This document shows, piece by piece, positions 1 through 12,349 of a DNA stretch of 64,000 nt. The notes below the pieces were generated by a model. That model ran no database searches and was not told the DNA's origin. It was given only the letters and a program-made list of their open reading frames with translations. The translations under genes and the position numbers were made by a program. Location: NCBI GenBank assembly GCA_949752795.1, contig OX457058.1, positions 162,753,353-162,817,352 on the forward strand. Direction: 5' to 3'. Origin of the DNA: Hyperoodon ampullatus (lineage: Eukaryota > Chordata > Mammalia > Artiodactyla > Ziphiidae). Positions within the stretch are counted from its first letter, which is position 1. Every line of letters starts with the position of its first letter.

Positions 1-3000
1 TAACTACAAATAACTCAATTTCGTTTCCTTTTATAGCTGAGTAATATTCCATTGTATATATGTGTCACATCATCTTTATTCATTCATCTGTTCATGGACA
101 CTTAGGTTGCTTCCATATCCTTGCTATTGTAAATCGTGCTGCAGTGAACATTGTGGTACATGACTCTTTTTGAATTATGGTTTTCTCAGGGTACATGCCC
201 AGTAGTGGGATTGCTGGGTCCGATGGTAGTTCTATTTTTAGTTTTTAAGGAACCTCCATACTATTCTCAAAAGTGGCTGTATCAATTTATATTCCCACCA
301 ACAGTGCAAGAGGGTTCCTTTTCTCCACATCCTCTCCATCATTTACTCTTTGTAGATTTTTTTGATGATGGCCATTCTGACCAGGGTGAGGTGTTACCTC
401 ATTGTAGTTTTGACTTGCATTTCTCTAATGATTAGTGATGCTGTGCATCCCTTGATGTGTTTGTTGGAAATCTGTATATCTTCTTTGGAGAAATGTCTAT
501 TTAGGCCTTCTGCCCATTTTTTGATTGGGTTGTTTGGTTTTTTTTGATATTGAGCTGCATGAGCTGCTTGTATATTTTAGGGATTAACCCTTTGTCACTT
601 GCTATTTTGCAAATATTTTCTCCCATTCTGAGGGTTGTCTTTTCATCTCGTTTATGGTTTCCACTGCAGGGAAAATGCTTTTAAGCTTCATTAGGTCACA
701 TTTGTTTAATTTGGTTTTTATTTCCCTTTCTGTATGAGGGGGGTCAAAAAGGATCTTGCTGTGATATATGTCATAGAGTTTTCTCCCTATGTTTTTTTCT
801 AAAAGTTTTATAGTGTCTGCCCTTACGTTTAGGTCTTTAATCCATTTTGAGATTATTTTTGTGTATGGTGTTAGGAAATGTGCTAATTTTATTATTTTAC
901 ATGTAGCTGTCCAGTTTCCCAGCATCACCTATTGAAGAGGCTGTTTTTCACGATTGTGTATTCTTGCCTCCTTTATCAAAGATAAGGTGACCATGCGTGC
1001 TTGGCTTTACCTCTGGGCTTTCTATACTGTCCCATTGATCTATAATTCTTTTTTTGTGCCAGTACCATACTGTCTTGATTACTGTAGCTTTGTAGTATAG
1101 TCTGAAGTTTGGGAGCCTGATTCCTCCAGCTCCGTTTTTCTATCTCAAGATTGCTTTGGCTATTCAGGGTCTTTTGTGTTTCCATACAACTTGTTCCACT
1201 TTTTGTTCTAGTTCTGTGAAAAATGCCATTGACAGTTGGATAGCAATTACCTTGAATCTGTAGATTGCTTTAGGTAGTATAGTCATTTTCACAATGTTGA
1301 ATCTTCCAATCCAAGAACATGGTATATCTCTCCAGCTGTTTATATCATCTTTAATTTCTTTCATCAGTGTCTTATAGTTTTCTGCATGCAGGTCTTTTGT
1401 CTCCTTAGGTAGGTTTATTCCTAGGTATTTTATTCTTTTTGTTGCAATGGTAAATGAGAATGTTTCCTTAATTTCTCTTTCAGATTTTTCATCATTAGTG
1501 TATAAGAATGCAAGAGATTTCTGTGCATTAATTTTGTATCCTGCTACTTTACTAAATTCATTGATTAACTCTACTAGTTTTCTGGTAGCTTCTTTAGGAT
1601 TTTCTATGTATAGTATCATGTCATCTGCCAACAGTGACAATTTTTTCTTCTTTCTGATTTGGATTCCTTTTATTTCTTTTTCTACTCTGATTGCTGTGGC
1701 TAAAACTTCCAAAACTATGTGGAATAATAGTGGTGAGAGTGGGCAACCTTTTCTTGTTCCTCATCTTAGTGGAAATGGTTTTAGTTTTTCAACATTGAGA
1801 ATGATGTTGGCAGTGGGTTTGTCATATATGGCGTTTATCATGTTGAGGTAAGTTCCCTCTATGCCTACTTCCTTGAGGGTTTTAATCATAAATTGGTGTT
1901 GAATTTGATGGGACAAATCCTTTATGCCTGAGGTGATCAGGGGAGACCCGAGAAAGGGCTCAGCCCTCACATGGTAATATATATAAGTGGTCTGTCTCCC
2001 TCATCCCAGCTGAAGCTCCTGGACTTAGGGAAATTAACCAGTCCCTTAGGTGTCAGAATTATCTTGGCTTGGTTGTTCCAAGCATGAAGAACTAATCTGT
2101 CCTCTTGGTTACCTTGACAGAACATCAAAAGCGGTCACACAGTAGGGCTAGTCTGAGATAAGAACGGCATCCAAGGAGCACAGTGTTTTACAACTTGGAA
2201 GGCCACAGCAAGCCAGCAAGCCATAAATGGGGTACACTCTTTCTGCATCTACTGAGATGATCATATGATTTTTCTCCTTCAATTTGTTAATATGGTTGAT
2301 CACATTGGCTGATTTGCATATACTGAAGGATCCTTGCATACCTGGGATAAACCCCACTTGATCATGGTGTATGATCATTTTAATGTGTTGTTGGATTATG
2401 TCTGCTAGTATTTTGTTGAAGATTTTTGCATCTATGTTCATCAGTGATACTAGCCTGTACTTTTCTTTTTGTGACATCTTTGTCTGCTTTTGTTTTCAGG
2501 ATGATGGTGTCCTCGTACAATGAATTTGGGAGTGTTCCTCCCTATGCTATATTTTGGAAGAGTTTGAGAAGGATAGGTGTTAGTTCTTCTCTAAATGTTT
2601 GATAGAATTCACCTCTGAAGCCACTTGGTCCTGGGCTTTTGTTTGTTGGAAGATTTTTAATCACAGTTTCAATTTCAGTGTTTATGATTGGTCTGTTTAT
2701 ATTTTCTGTTTCTTCCTGATTCAGTCATGGAAGGTTGTGCTTTTCTAAGAATTTGTCCTTTTCTTCCAGGTTGTCCATTTTACTGGCATATAGTTGCATG
2801 TAGTAATCTCTCATGATCCTTTGTATTTCTGTGGTGTCTGTTGTTACCTCTCCTTTCTCATTTCTAATTCTATTGATTTGAGTCTCCTCCTTTTTTTTTT
2901 TTTTTTGATGACTCTGGCTAATCGTTTATCAATTTTATTTGTCTTCTCAAAGAACCAGCTTTTACATTTATTGATATTTGTTATTATTTCCTTCATTTCT

Positions 3001-4047
3001 TTTGCATGTATTTCTGATCTGATCTTTTTTTATTTCTTTCCTTCTGCTAACTTTGGGGTTTTTTTGTTCTTCTTTCTCTAATTGCTTAAGTTTAAGGTTA
3101 GGTTGTTTATTTGAGATGTTTCTTGTTTCTTGAGGTAGGATTGTATTGCTATAAGCTTCCCTCTTACAACTGCTTTTGCTGCACCCCAAAGGTTAAGGGT
3201 CATCATGTTTTCATTGTCATTTGTTTCTAGGAATTTTTTGATTTCATCTTTGATTTCTTCAGTGATCTCTTGCTTATTTAGTAACATATTGTTTAGCCTC
3301 CATGTGTTTGTATTTTTTACAAATTTTTTTCCTGTAGTTGATATCCATTCTCAAAGCATTGTGGTTGGAAAAGATACTTGATATGATTTCAAATTTCTTA
3401 AATTTCCCAAGGCTTGATTTGTGACCCATGGTATGGTCTATCCTGAGGAATCTTCCATGTGTACTTGAGAAGAAAGTGTATTCTGTTGTTTTTGGGTGGA
3501 ATGTCCTATAAATATCAATTAAGTCCACCTTATTTATTGTATCATTTAAAGCTTGTGTTTCCATATTTATTTTCATTTTGGATAATCTGTCCATTCATGA
3601 AAGTGGGGTGTTAAAGTCCCCTACTATGATTGTGTTACTGTTGATTTCCCCTTTTATGGCTGTTAGCATTTGCCTTATGTATTGAGGTGCTCCTATGTTG
3701 GGCGCATAAATAGTGACAATTATTATATCTTCTTCTTGGATTGATCCCTTGATCACTATGTAGTGTTCTTCTTTGTCTCTTGTAATAGTCTTTATTTTAA
3801 AGTCTATTTTGTCTGATATGAGAATAGCTACTCCAGCTTTATTTTGATTTCCATTTGCATGGAATATCTTTTTCCATCCTCTCACTTTCAGTCTCTCTGT
3901 GTCCCTAAGTCTGAAGTGGGTCTCTTGTAGACAGCATATATAAGGGTCTTGTTTTTGTATCCATTCAGCCAGTCTATGTCTTTTGGTTGGAGCATTTAAT
4001 CCATATACTTTTAAGGTAGTTATTGATATGTATATTCCTATTACAAT
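1..4047 (-). pseudogene. L1 ORF2 remnant (endonuclease / reverse transcriptase), interrupted and cut by the window edge
   Basis: ORF2p provides the AP-like endonuclease and reverse transcriptase for target-primed reverse transcription. The start codon at about 4047 is changed (ATG to ATT-like). Endonuclease-domain pieces are readable at 3595-3885 (ending VGDFNTPLS) and 3274-3594. Reverse-transcriptase pieces lie at 2148-2477 (VGFIPGMQG), 1761-1970 (YDKPTANIILN, FPLR) and 1164-1712, which keeps the catalytic ADD core in [10 protein letters not shown]-terminal sequence follows toward position 1. Many stops and frameshifts plus the insert at 1906-2236 make it inactive. Confidence 0.85.
1906..2236 (-). 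mobile_element. 331-bp insertion inside L1 ORF2, possible solo LTR
   Basis: L1 ORF2 runs normally up to DAERV (plus strand from 2237) and resumes at IQHQFMIK (plus strand up to 1905). The sequence between is absent from the matching place in the second L1 (about 25530). Read on the minus strand the insert begins TGTACC and ends CATCA, that is, TG...CA, and it carries a TATA-like TTATATATAT about 240 bp in. These are LTR-like traits. No clear 4-6 bp target duplication is visible, and about 8 bp of L1 (CTTTTGAC) seem lost at the junction. I do not recognise the family. An unrelated filler insertion remains possible. Confidence 0.55.
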
Positions 4048-4105
4048 TTTCTTAATTGTTTTGGGTTTGTTTTTGTAGGTGTTTTCCTTCTCTTGTGTTT
4101 CGTGC

Positions 4106-4918
4106 CTAGAGAATTTCCTTTAGCATTTGTTGTAAAGCTGGTTTCATGGTGCCGAATTCTCTTAGCTTTTCCATGTCTGTAAAGGTTTTAATTATTCTGT
4201 CAAATCTGAATGAGATCTTTGCTGGGTAGAGAAATCTTGGTTGTACGTTTTTCCCTTTCATCACTTTAAATATATCATGCCACTCCCTTCTGGCTTTCAG
4301 AGTTTCTGCTGAAAGTTCAGCTGTTAGCCATATGAGGATTCTGTTTTATGTTATTTGTTTCTTTTCCCTTGCTGTTTTTGATATGTTTTCTTTGTATTTA
4401 ATTTTTGATAGTTTGATTACTATGTGTCTTGGCATGTTTCTCCTTGAATTTATTGTGTATGGGACTCTCTGTTCTTCCTTGAGTTGATTGACTATTTCCT
4501 TTCCATACTAGGGAAGTTTTCAACTGTAATCTCTTCAAATATTTTCTCAGTCCCTTTTGTTTCTGTTTTGCTTCTGGGACCCCTATCATCTGTGATAGTT
4601 ATTTCCACTATTTTATCTTCTAGGTCACTTATCCTGCCACTTTTTCTGCCTCAGTTATTCTGCTACTGATTCCTTCTAGAGAATTTTTAATTTCATTTAT
4701 TGTGTTGTTCATCATTGTTTGCTCTTTAGTTCTTCTAGGTCCTTGTTAAATGTTTTTTTTTTTTATATTTTTCCATTCTATTTCCAAGATTTTGGATACT
4801 CTTTACATCATTACTCTGAATTCTTTTTCAGGCAGAGTGCCTATTTCCTCTTCATTTGTTTGGTCTGTTGAGTTTTTACCTTGCTCCTTCACCTGCTGTG
4901 TATTTCTCTGTCTTCTGA
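4106..4918 (-). pseudogene. L1 ORF1 remnant (RNA-binding protein)
   Basis: In intact L1 this frame encodes ORF1p, a trimeric coiled-coil nucleic-acid chaperone that coats L1 RNA. Here the expected start codon region (about 4918) has lost its ATG and the frame is broken several times. The expected stop is at 4106-4108. A readable piece at 4398-4589 starts MIGVPEA, the conserved sequence just after the coiled coil. The second L1 (27398-28269) preserves the same protein better. Non-functional. Confidence 0.8.
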
Positions 4919-4919
4919 T

Positions 4920-5486
4920 TTTGCTTCATTTACTGTGTTTGGTCTCTCCTTTTTGCAGACTGCAGTTTTCATAGTTTCTTTTGTTTTTTGCCTCTGCCCA
5001 CAGTGTGTAAGGTTATTTCAGTGGGTTGTATAGACTTCCTGGTGGAGGGGACTGGTTCCTGTGTTCTGGTGGATGAGGCTGGATTTTGTCCTTCTGGTGG
5101 GCAGGACTGCCCCCCCTGGTATGTTTTGGGGTGTCTGTGAACTTATTACGATTATAGGCAGCCTCTCTGCTAATGAGTGTGGTTATGTTCCTGTCTTGCT
5201 AGTTGTTTGGCATAGTGTGTCCAACACTGTTTTTTGTTGGTCGTTGTGTGGAGCTGGGTCTTAGCATTGAGATGGAGATCTCTGGGAGAGCTTTCACTGT
5301 TTGATATTATGTGGGGTCAGGAGGTCTCTGGTGGACCAATGTCCTGAACTTGGTGCTCCCGCCTCAGAGGCTCAGGTCTAACACCCAGCCAGAGCACTAA
5401 GAACCTTTCAACCACACAGCTCAGAAATAAAGATAAAATAGAAAGAAAGAATGAATGAAAGAAAGAACAAAAGAAAGAAAGAAGGA

Positions 5487-5534
<48 letters not shown>

Positions 5535-7204
5535 AGACAGAAGGAAAGAAAGAAAAAATAAAATAAAGTTATTAAAATATTTTTTAATATTATTAAAAAT
5601 AAAGAAGTAATAAAACAAAAGAAATGAAAGAAAGTAGAGAACAACCAAAAAAAAAAAAAAAAACAAAAAAACAAGCCACCAATGATAATAAGCACTAAAA
5701 GAACAACAACAACAACACAAAAAAACCCCAAAAAACTGACAGACAAAACCTAAGACAAATGGTAAAAGCAGAGCTATATAGACAAAGTCACACAAAGAAT
5801 CATACACATACACACTCCCAAAAGGAGAAAAAGGAAAAAGAAAAAAAAAATATATATATATATAGAAAGAAAACAAGAAAAGGAAGAGAGCAACCAAATC
5901 AATAAACAAATCTACCAATGATAATAAGCTTTAAATACTAAACTAAGATAAACATAAAACCAGAAACAAATCAGATTCAGAAAGCAAACCCCATGTCTAC
6001 ACTTGTTCCCAATGTCCACCACCTCAATTTTGGGATGATTCATTGTCTCTTTAGGTGTTCCACAGATGAAGGTATGTCAAGTTGATTACAGAGATTTAAT
6101 CTGCTGCTCCTGAACCTGCTGGGATAAATTTCCCTTTCTCTTCTTTGTTCACAGAGCTCCTGTGGTTCAGCTTTGGATTTAGCCCCAACTCTGCATTTAG
6201 GTTGCTGGAGGGTATCTGCTCCCCACCCAGACAGGACGGGGTTAAAGTAGCAGCTGAATAGGGGGCTCTGGCTCACTCAGGCCACAGGGAGGGAGGGCTA
6301 CGAATGTGGGGCAAGCCTGCAGCTGCAGAGGGCAACATGACTTTGCAATGGTCTGAGGCATGCCGTGTGTTCTCCTGGGGATATTGTCCTTGGATCATGG
6401 GACCCTGGCAGTGGAGAGCTGCACAGGGTCCCAGGAAGGGTGGTGTGGATAGTGACCTGTGCTTGCACACACGCTTCTTGCTGGCTGCAGCAGCAGACTT
6501 AGTGTTTCCTGCCCGTCTCTGCTGTCCATGCTGAAAGCCGTGGCTCACACCCATCTCTGGAGTTCATTTAGGCGGTGCTCTGTATACCTTCTCCTCTTGC
6601 ACCCAGAAGCTATGGTCTCTTGACTCTTAGGCAGTTCCAGACTTTCTCCTGTACTCCCTCCTAGCTAGCTGTGGTGCACTAACCCCCTTCAGGCTGTGTT
6701 TCATGTAGCCAACCCCAGTCCTCTCCCTGGGGTCTGACCTCCGAAGCTCGAGCCACAGCTCCCAGCCCCCACCTGCACCAGTGGCTGAGCAGACAAGCCT
6801 CTTGGGCTGGTCAGTGTTGATCGGCACTGATCCTTTGTGGGGGAATCTCTCTGCTTGGTCCACTGCACCCCTGTTGCTGTGCTCTCCTCTGTGTCTCTGA
6901 AGTTTCCCCCACCATCTCTGCCAGTGAAGGGGCTTCTTAGTGTGTGGAAACCATTCATCCTTTACAGCTCCCTCCCACTGGTGCAGGTCCTGTCCCTATT
7001 CTTTTGTCTCTGTTTTTTCTTTTTTCTTTTGCCCTACCCAGGTATGTGGGGACTTTCTTGCCTTTTGGGAAGTCTGAGGTTTTCTGCCAGTGTTCAGTAG
7101 GTGTTCTGTAGGTGTTGTTCCACATGTAGATGCATTTTTGTTGTATTTGTGGGGAGGAAGGTGATCTCCATGTCTTACTCCTCCACCATCTTGAAGGTCC
7201 TCCC
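4920..7204 (-). promoter_or_regulatory. L1 5' UTR with internal GAAA/CTTT tract
   Basis: This is the untranslated leader of the first L1, which in intact elements carries the internal RNA polymerase II promoter. The first part in L1 sense (7204 to about 6000) is fairly GC-rich. The inner part (about 5990-5400) is strongly purine-rich on the plus strand: (GAAA)n at about 5440-5560, then poly-A, AAC repeats and a short TA run near 5851-5863. Long open frames across 5408-5918 on the minus strand are phenylalanine/leucine/serine low-complexity products of this tract and are not genes. Confidence 0.8.
5441..5560 (+). repeat. (GAAA)n microsatellite within L1 5' UTR
   Basis: Near-pure GAAA units with a few interruptions (GAAT, GGAA, GACA). 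This is an expanded version of a shorter tract seen in the second L1 near 28510-28530, so it arose inside the element. Confidence 0.95.
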
Positions 7205-9150
7205 CACACATTACATCTTAATCATTAAGAAAAAATCTTTCTCCCCAAATCTATGATGGCATTAGGAAAAGTAAAATTTTTTTAAGTTTATTTCAGTATC
7301 CATGCTTAACACGATGGCTGCTACATATTTTGAAGGAATGAAGGCATCTGTGCATATATTAAACATTTGTTGTTTGTAATGATCCATTCAATAAATTCCT
7401 GTTTTGGTACAGGAAGTAGAGAAGTTCTGATTAATGTACTACGGATTGTTTTTGAATGACTACATCTAAGTCCATTTTAAGCATTTTATTCTTCAACTAT
7501 TTGTATGGACTTTGTGCTTTTATGTACATGGTCAGATTTAAGCTTCTGGAGGAAAAGATAGTGTTTGTCTGGTATTTGTGTTCCCAGGTAGCACAAACCA
7601 CAGATTATCACATATCATTGACACTCTTCAATTTTTTATTTCTTTTGAAACACACAAAGACAGGGATGTTAGTGTGAGTTTTTTATATCTGATCTTTTAC
7701 CAAATTCTTCTCATATCTCTTGCTCATGGGGTTGTCTCCACACCACAAGAGCATTTTCTCCTATTCCCACAGCCAAACTGAAATGGAAATTTAACTCAGA
7801 TTACATTCTTGACATCCCTATTTAAGCTGTTCTTAATCAGTGCAGTTGTTATTTCTAAGCCAGTTGTTGTAATTATATTTTTGTTGGCTTTCTTCATTAT
7901 ATTTCTTCTCCAGATGGTCCACAATTTAGGTTTTTGGCTTCCTTCCTAATATCAAACTCTAAGAATATTACACCATCTTCTTTTAAAAACAAATCTCAAA
8001 TGGTTTCTTACTTGCCAATGGCTAGAGCTTTGAAAGTCCTCCTCTTGGGACCCTTCATATCTCAATGATTTCATTATGGAAGAGAACCCCCGGGGAGATC
8101 CTGTTTTTCATTTCAGCCTGAACAACGTTCTGGCAAAACTCTGATAGTGCACATTAGATTTTGACATCCTTACTTTTATATAAAACATTATAAAGACATT
8201 CTACTCTGAAAATTCTGCTGAATTGAAACTCATGAACTACCTGACTCATGACAAAATTAACTGGAAAACAAGACCAATTTTTATAAAACAAGCAAGAATA
8301 GTCATCTGCAGTGAGAGGCTTTGAAGAGTTTGTAGCTCAAATACAAAGGCATTTTGAGTATGTATCTAAATTTTAAAGGACGTCATGTCCCTGTTCATTT
8401 CTTTAACACAAGGAAGCCCAACACCAGTGTATCATTCCTCTGTGCTTAGTTTTCCTTTTATTTTAAAGTAATACATGTAGTCTCATTTTTTTTCCACTGC
8501 AGATGAAATAAGTTAAATCATATAAAGTGCTTAGAAAAATGTTTGATTAAACAAAAAAGCCTCAATAAATATTAATTATTATTAGTAGTAGTAGTATGCA
8601 TTAATATACTGTGCTAGCATTAAATGTTCATCATGAACACAAAATTATTGTGTTTACATATAATTAGTGGGATTTGCCTTTGATGATATCTTCCTGTCTC
8701 TCTTTTAAAGAAAATGAATAGTAAGAACCAAAATCACGTGTAGTTTATTACACAATCAGGTAATTTAACAGTCCGTGGACAGAAATACTTGAAGTGCTAT
8801 TTAACCCTAACATTTCAAACTTTAACACTTTAACAGTGAGAGAATAATTGGTAAATAAATGAAAGTTTCTGGCAGGAGAAAGGGAGAAGAAATTGAGAGG
8901 GGGGAAATAAGAAAAGTCACTTGGCTTTTAGAAAGAAAGCACATGAAAAGTCTGGGCGAGGGATTTCTTGTCATTGTTAATGACATGCTGGCACCCATGA
9001 TTTCACTTCAGACACAGATGTCTTAATGGCTGGAGGTGACTTCCAGTCATTCAAAGGGATGATTCTGTCTCAGTTGTCATACAGGTAGATGATGGTGTCA
9101 TTTTGTGTAAGAGAATCTACCCTAAGTAATTATAATGGTGAATATTGTGG
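7205..9150. other. Mostly unique, AT-rich sequence; two weak L2 3'-end scraps
   Basis: No gene is supported. Around 7275-7345 and 7530-7610 there are faint plus-strand matches to the L2 3' end (cttaacacgatggctgctac; aagcttctggaggaaaag). Open frames at 7456-7781 are short and overlap these scraps. The rest shows no feature I can name. Confidence 0.5.
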
Positions 9151-9270
9151 GGCCACACAAGTCCTATTTACTAGCATATACCCTGCCACTATCATGGTGC
9201 CCGACCCCTTTATTGAGCTTGTTCTCAATCAGTACTTATGGAATGAAAGAGTAAAAGAATGAATGTAAAA
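9150..9270 (+). repeat. L2 LINE 3' end
   Basis: The L2 terminal pattern is readable: a catggtgcc-like word, then a tattgag/ctcaatcagtacttatgg word, then degenerate GAATGA units. Old and diverged. Its right part (from 9208) is included in the inverted duplication that reappears at 11348. Confidence 0.6.
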
Positions 9271-9442
9271 AAAATAAATAATAAATATCACGATTGAAAC
9301 ATTTATGTATTTCACAAATTAAAAATAGTAAATATATAGATAGTGGTTCCGAACTTTAACTAAATCACCTGGGAATTAAAAAAAAAAAAATCCTGATTCT
9401 CAAACTGTGTCCCAGACCACTTAAATCAGAATCTCTGGCAGT
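9208..9442 (+). repeat. Source arm of a local inverted duplication (partner 11348-11589)
   Basis: The reverse complement of this 235-bp block matches 11348-11589 with about nine substitutions and a few small indels by eye, roughly 95-96% identity. It spans an L2 3' end, non-repeat sequence and the left half of the MER5A. The match is therefore not explained by two copies of one repeat. This arm looks ancestral because the MER5A continues uninterrupted past its end. Confidence 0.9.
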
Positions 9443-9521
9443 GGAATCCAGGCTTCAACATTATTTTAAATAATCTTTTCAGGTGTTTCCACAAGGCAGC
9501 CCACATTAACAATGACTGGTC
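9340..9521 (+). mobile_element. MER5A-like hAT-Charlie nonautonomous DNA transposon
   Basis: It starts TAGTGGTTCCGAAC, a decayed form of the hAT terminal CAGTGGTTCTCAAC. It continues with AATCACCTGGGAA, CCCAGACCACTTAAATCAGA and ATCTCTGG, and ends near AATGACTGGT. Order and spacing fit the MER5A consensus as I remember it. Its left 103 bp are copied in inverse orientation at 11348-11450. Confidence 0.75.
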
Positions 9522-9939
9522 TAGACCAAAACCAATGGAACACAGTAAATGAGATCCAAAAGAAAGCTTGATGCAAAGGAATCAAAACAGCCTCCTGGAT
9601 CATCACTACTGAAGATGAATTTGATTCAAAGTTACTTCACCAAATGCTTTTATATCTGAATGTCCAAATTCTCCACTTCCATATTTTAGGATGGATAGTG
9701 ATTACTTAAAGCCATATATTGAAACTTAACTCACTCTAGCAGTTCTACTTAACACACTTTACTCACACCATTAAAGTGATAATATGCCATTAGAATAGAT
9801 GCACTGCCCTTGTTTTGTGCTACCCTGTATAGTCAGAAGCAGCCTAGCTTATATCCTTCAATGCTTATTAGAATAATGGGTCATGCTTTGCTTTTTGTGG
9901 TATATTTTTTATTTTAACAAAGGTGTTTCTTTGGATTTT

Positions 9940-10020
9940 ATTTTATTTTTTTAAACTTTTTATTTTATATTGGAGTATAGTTGATTAACAATGTTGTGAT
10001 AGTTTATAACAAAGTTAACA
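9940..10020 (-). mobile_element. L1 3'-end fragment
   Basis: The T-rich start followed by ATTGGAGTATAGTTGATTAA and CAATGTTGTG is the reverse complement of the cetartiodactyl L1 3' UTR. Only about 80 bp are recognisable. Sequence from 10020 to 10250 is not assigned. Confidence 0.55.
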
Positions 10021-11347
10021 ATAATAATAAAGCAAACACACATGTATAACCTCTGAGCAGAAGTCAATCTGCCTTTACTCACTGCCCCTTTCCAGACAAG
10101 TACAATCACCCACATCTTATCCTCTATACCCCTCTCTTGCTCATGTCTCCTAATTCTTATTCTGAGAAAAGAAATGCAGAATATTGCTGCATTGGCTCAA
10201 TAAGCCTTCAAGATTTAGGTCATGTTACCGTTTTTGTTTTGTTTTGTTTGTTTGTTTTTTCATTCATTCAAGAAATATTGACTGAGCTGTATTATGTTAC
10301 ATACTTTCTCAGGCTCTGGAAATAAAACAATAAATAAAATAGGCAAAACAAAGAAACAAACAAAATCCCTGCCCTGTGGGGTTTATATTATAGTGAGAGA
10401 GAAAGAAAATAAACAAGGGGAAGTAGTACAATATATAGTAGTTGAGATGTTAAAAGTGTTAAAGAGAAAAAGAAAGCAGGGCAAGAAGATGAAAAGTATT
10501 AGAGTGTTGACATCACCAAGATGGCAGCATAGGAGAATCCGGCCTCTGTCCTCCAACAAATATCAACAATTAGACAGCTATCTATGATGAAAAACAGCTC
10601 TTGCTTAGCTCTGGAGTCTACTTGAGAAACTTCAGCAACACAGTGAAACAAAAAACATGAGACTAACCGCACAAAAAGAGAAGGAAGACGGATTGATTTT
10701 GCCTGCATCATCCCCTCCTCCAAGCTGATGTTGCTCAGTTCCAGGAGATAACCCCCCCAGCTAGAAAGAGTTCCCCTTGCTGGGAAAGAAAGAACAGGGT
10801 GAACAATCAGCTTACCAAGCCTTTTGGGGGAACTGCACAAGGGTCTCATTTAATTTCACCCCACTCAGACCATCAAAGCTGAGACAAATAGAGACAGCAA
10901 GGAAGAAGGAAGAAAAGCAGGGGTCATCAATAAATGCCACACAACAGAAGCAATCTCAGTTCATTGTGACCTGCTTGACAGACAAGCTCAGCAGCTTTAC
11001 CACTGAAGAAGAAACCAATGGCCAGCACAGCTACAGCAGACCTCGTGCAAGTTTCACCACATTTTACCCCACAGGTATTCATGTTCACTAATGCCAGGCA
11101 CCCAACTCCCTTCTCCTCACCATCCCCATCTGAGCCCAAGAGCCCTGCACCAGAAGCCAGCCCAGACCTCTGTGGTTTCATGGAAGCAAGGCACTAGTCC
11201 AGACCCCTCTGTTTGACCTCCAATGTCATGCACCTGCTCTGGGTTAGCCACTCCAGCTGTGCACTTACATGTCACTGGCCTGACTCCTGTCACCAGCCTC
11301 CACTGTGAATACACACCTGGGGGGAGAATGCACAGCCACAGGACAGT

Positions 11348-11589
11348 ACTGCCAGAGATTCTGATTTAAGTGGTCTGGGACACAGTTTGAGAATCAGAAT
11401 TTTTTTTTTTAATTCCCAGGTGATTCAGTTAAAGTTCAGAACCACTATCTATATATTTATTATTTTTAATTTGTGAAATGTATAAATGTTTCAATCATGT
11501 GATATTTATTATTTATTATTTATTATTTTTACATTCATTCTTTTACTCTTTCATTCCACAAGTATTGATTGAGAACAAGCTCAATAAAG
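11348..11589 (-). repeat. Derived arm of the inverted duplication, inserted in L1 5' UTR
   Basis: Inverse copy of 9208-9442. It begins at ACTGCCAGAGATTCTG inside the MER5A half and ends at CTCAATAAAG within the L2 end. It is 7 bp longer than its source, mainly through extra TTTATTA units near 11505-11525. Since it lies inside the L1, it arrived after the L1 inserted. No target-site duplication or poly(A) accompanies it, so this is not ordinary retrotransposition. Confidence 0.88.
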
Positions 11590-12349
11590 TCCTGATACCT
11601 GGGGCCCCCATAGCTGCTTATAGGCTTGTATCAGTCCCTGTCTACTCTCATTGGCCTGCATCACTGTTAGCTGCAGCTCATCTGCAGCTCACCTGCAGCT
11701 GCTTCTCCAATTGAGCACCTGAAGGCCCCCAGCCCAACCCCTATCACTGGCTTCCACTGCCATAGTCCAAAGTTGATAACTACTAGATACAGTAATATAC
11801 ACTGACAACCAGGGCTCTTGTAGCCACTTGTGTGCCCACAGTTTGCTCCAGCTCTTGCTTTCTGCCCTGGTCCCCACCATTATGTATGTACCTGCAACTG
11901 GCCCCTTCCATTACACAGGTGCCCACAGCTGGCCCCCAGTGAAGTGTGTGTACACCACAGACTCTGGACACTACTGCTGCCTGCCTTGGTCCCTAGCAGC
12001 TATTCCTGAAGGCACAGCTGAGGACCCTAATAGTCCTTGCCCAAAAGCCCTTTCAGACACTGTGGATCCCCTACAAGTATTGAAAAAGACCATACAGTTG
12101 ACAATGCTGTGGACAGCAAAGACCTGAGCCAAAGAGACACCATGCTTCACAGGATCTGGTGCCACTACACCCTACACTTGGTGCCATGCACCACTAGACT
12201 TGGAGTCACAGCATGCTCCAGCAGTCCCTCTCCTACAAGTGAACGTCTTCCTTCACTAAATAAATCCATAAAGTCTGGAAGAGTTGAATGCTTCTTGAAA
12301 TGTGCAAACACCAATGTAAAGATACAGGGATCACAAAGAACCAGGGAAA

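Larger units (their letters stand above)
1..7204 (-). mobile_element. L1 retrotransposon, 5'-intact, 3' end beyond the window
   Basis: Read on the minus strand, this is an L1 in normal order: 5' UTR (7204 to about 4920), ORF1 remnant, ORF2 remnant. The 5' terminus is GGGGAGGACCTTCAAGATGG at 7204-7185, which I recognise as the start of the cetartiodactyl L1 5' UTR, so the insertion is not 5'-truncated. Position 1 corresponds to about 23617 of the second minus-strand L1, so roughly 450 bp of ORF2 end and 3' UTR lie left of the window. Both reading frames are broken by stops and frameshifts, so it cannot move by itself. The 3' target-site duplication cannot be checked here. A foreign 331-bp insert interrupts ORF2 at 1906-2236. 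Confidence 0.93.

Noticed and set aside
5408..5918. Long minus-strand open frames (112 and 165 residues) rich in Phe, Leu and Ser
   Set aside because: They are translations of the GAAA/poly-A tract in the L1 5' UTR. Low complexity, no protein features.
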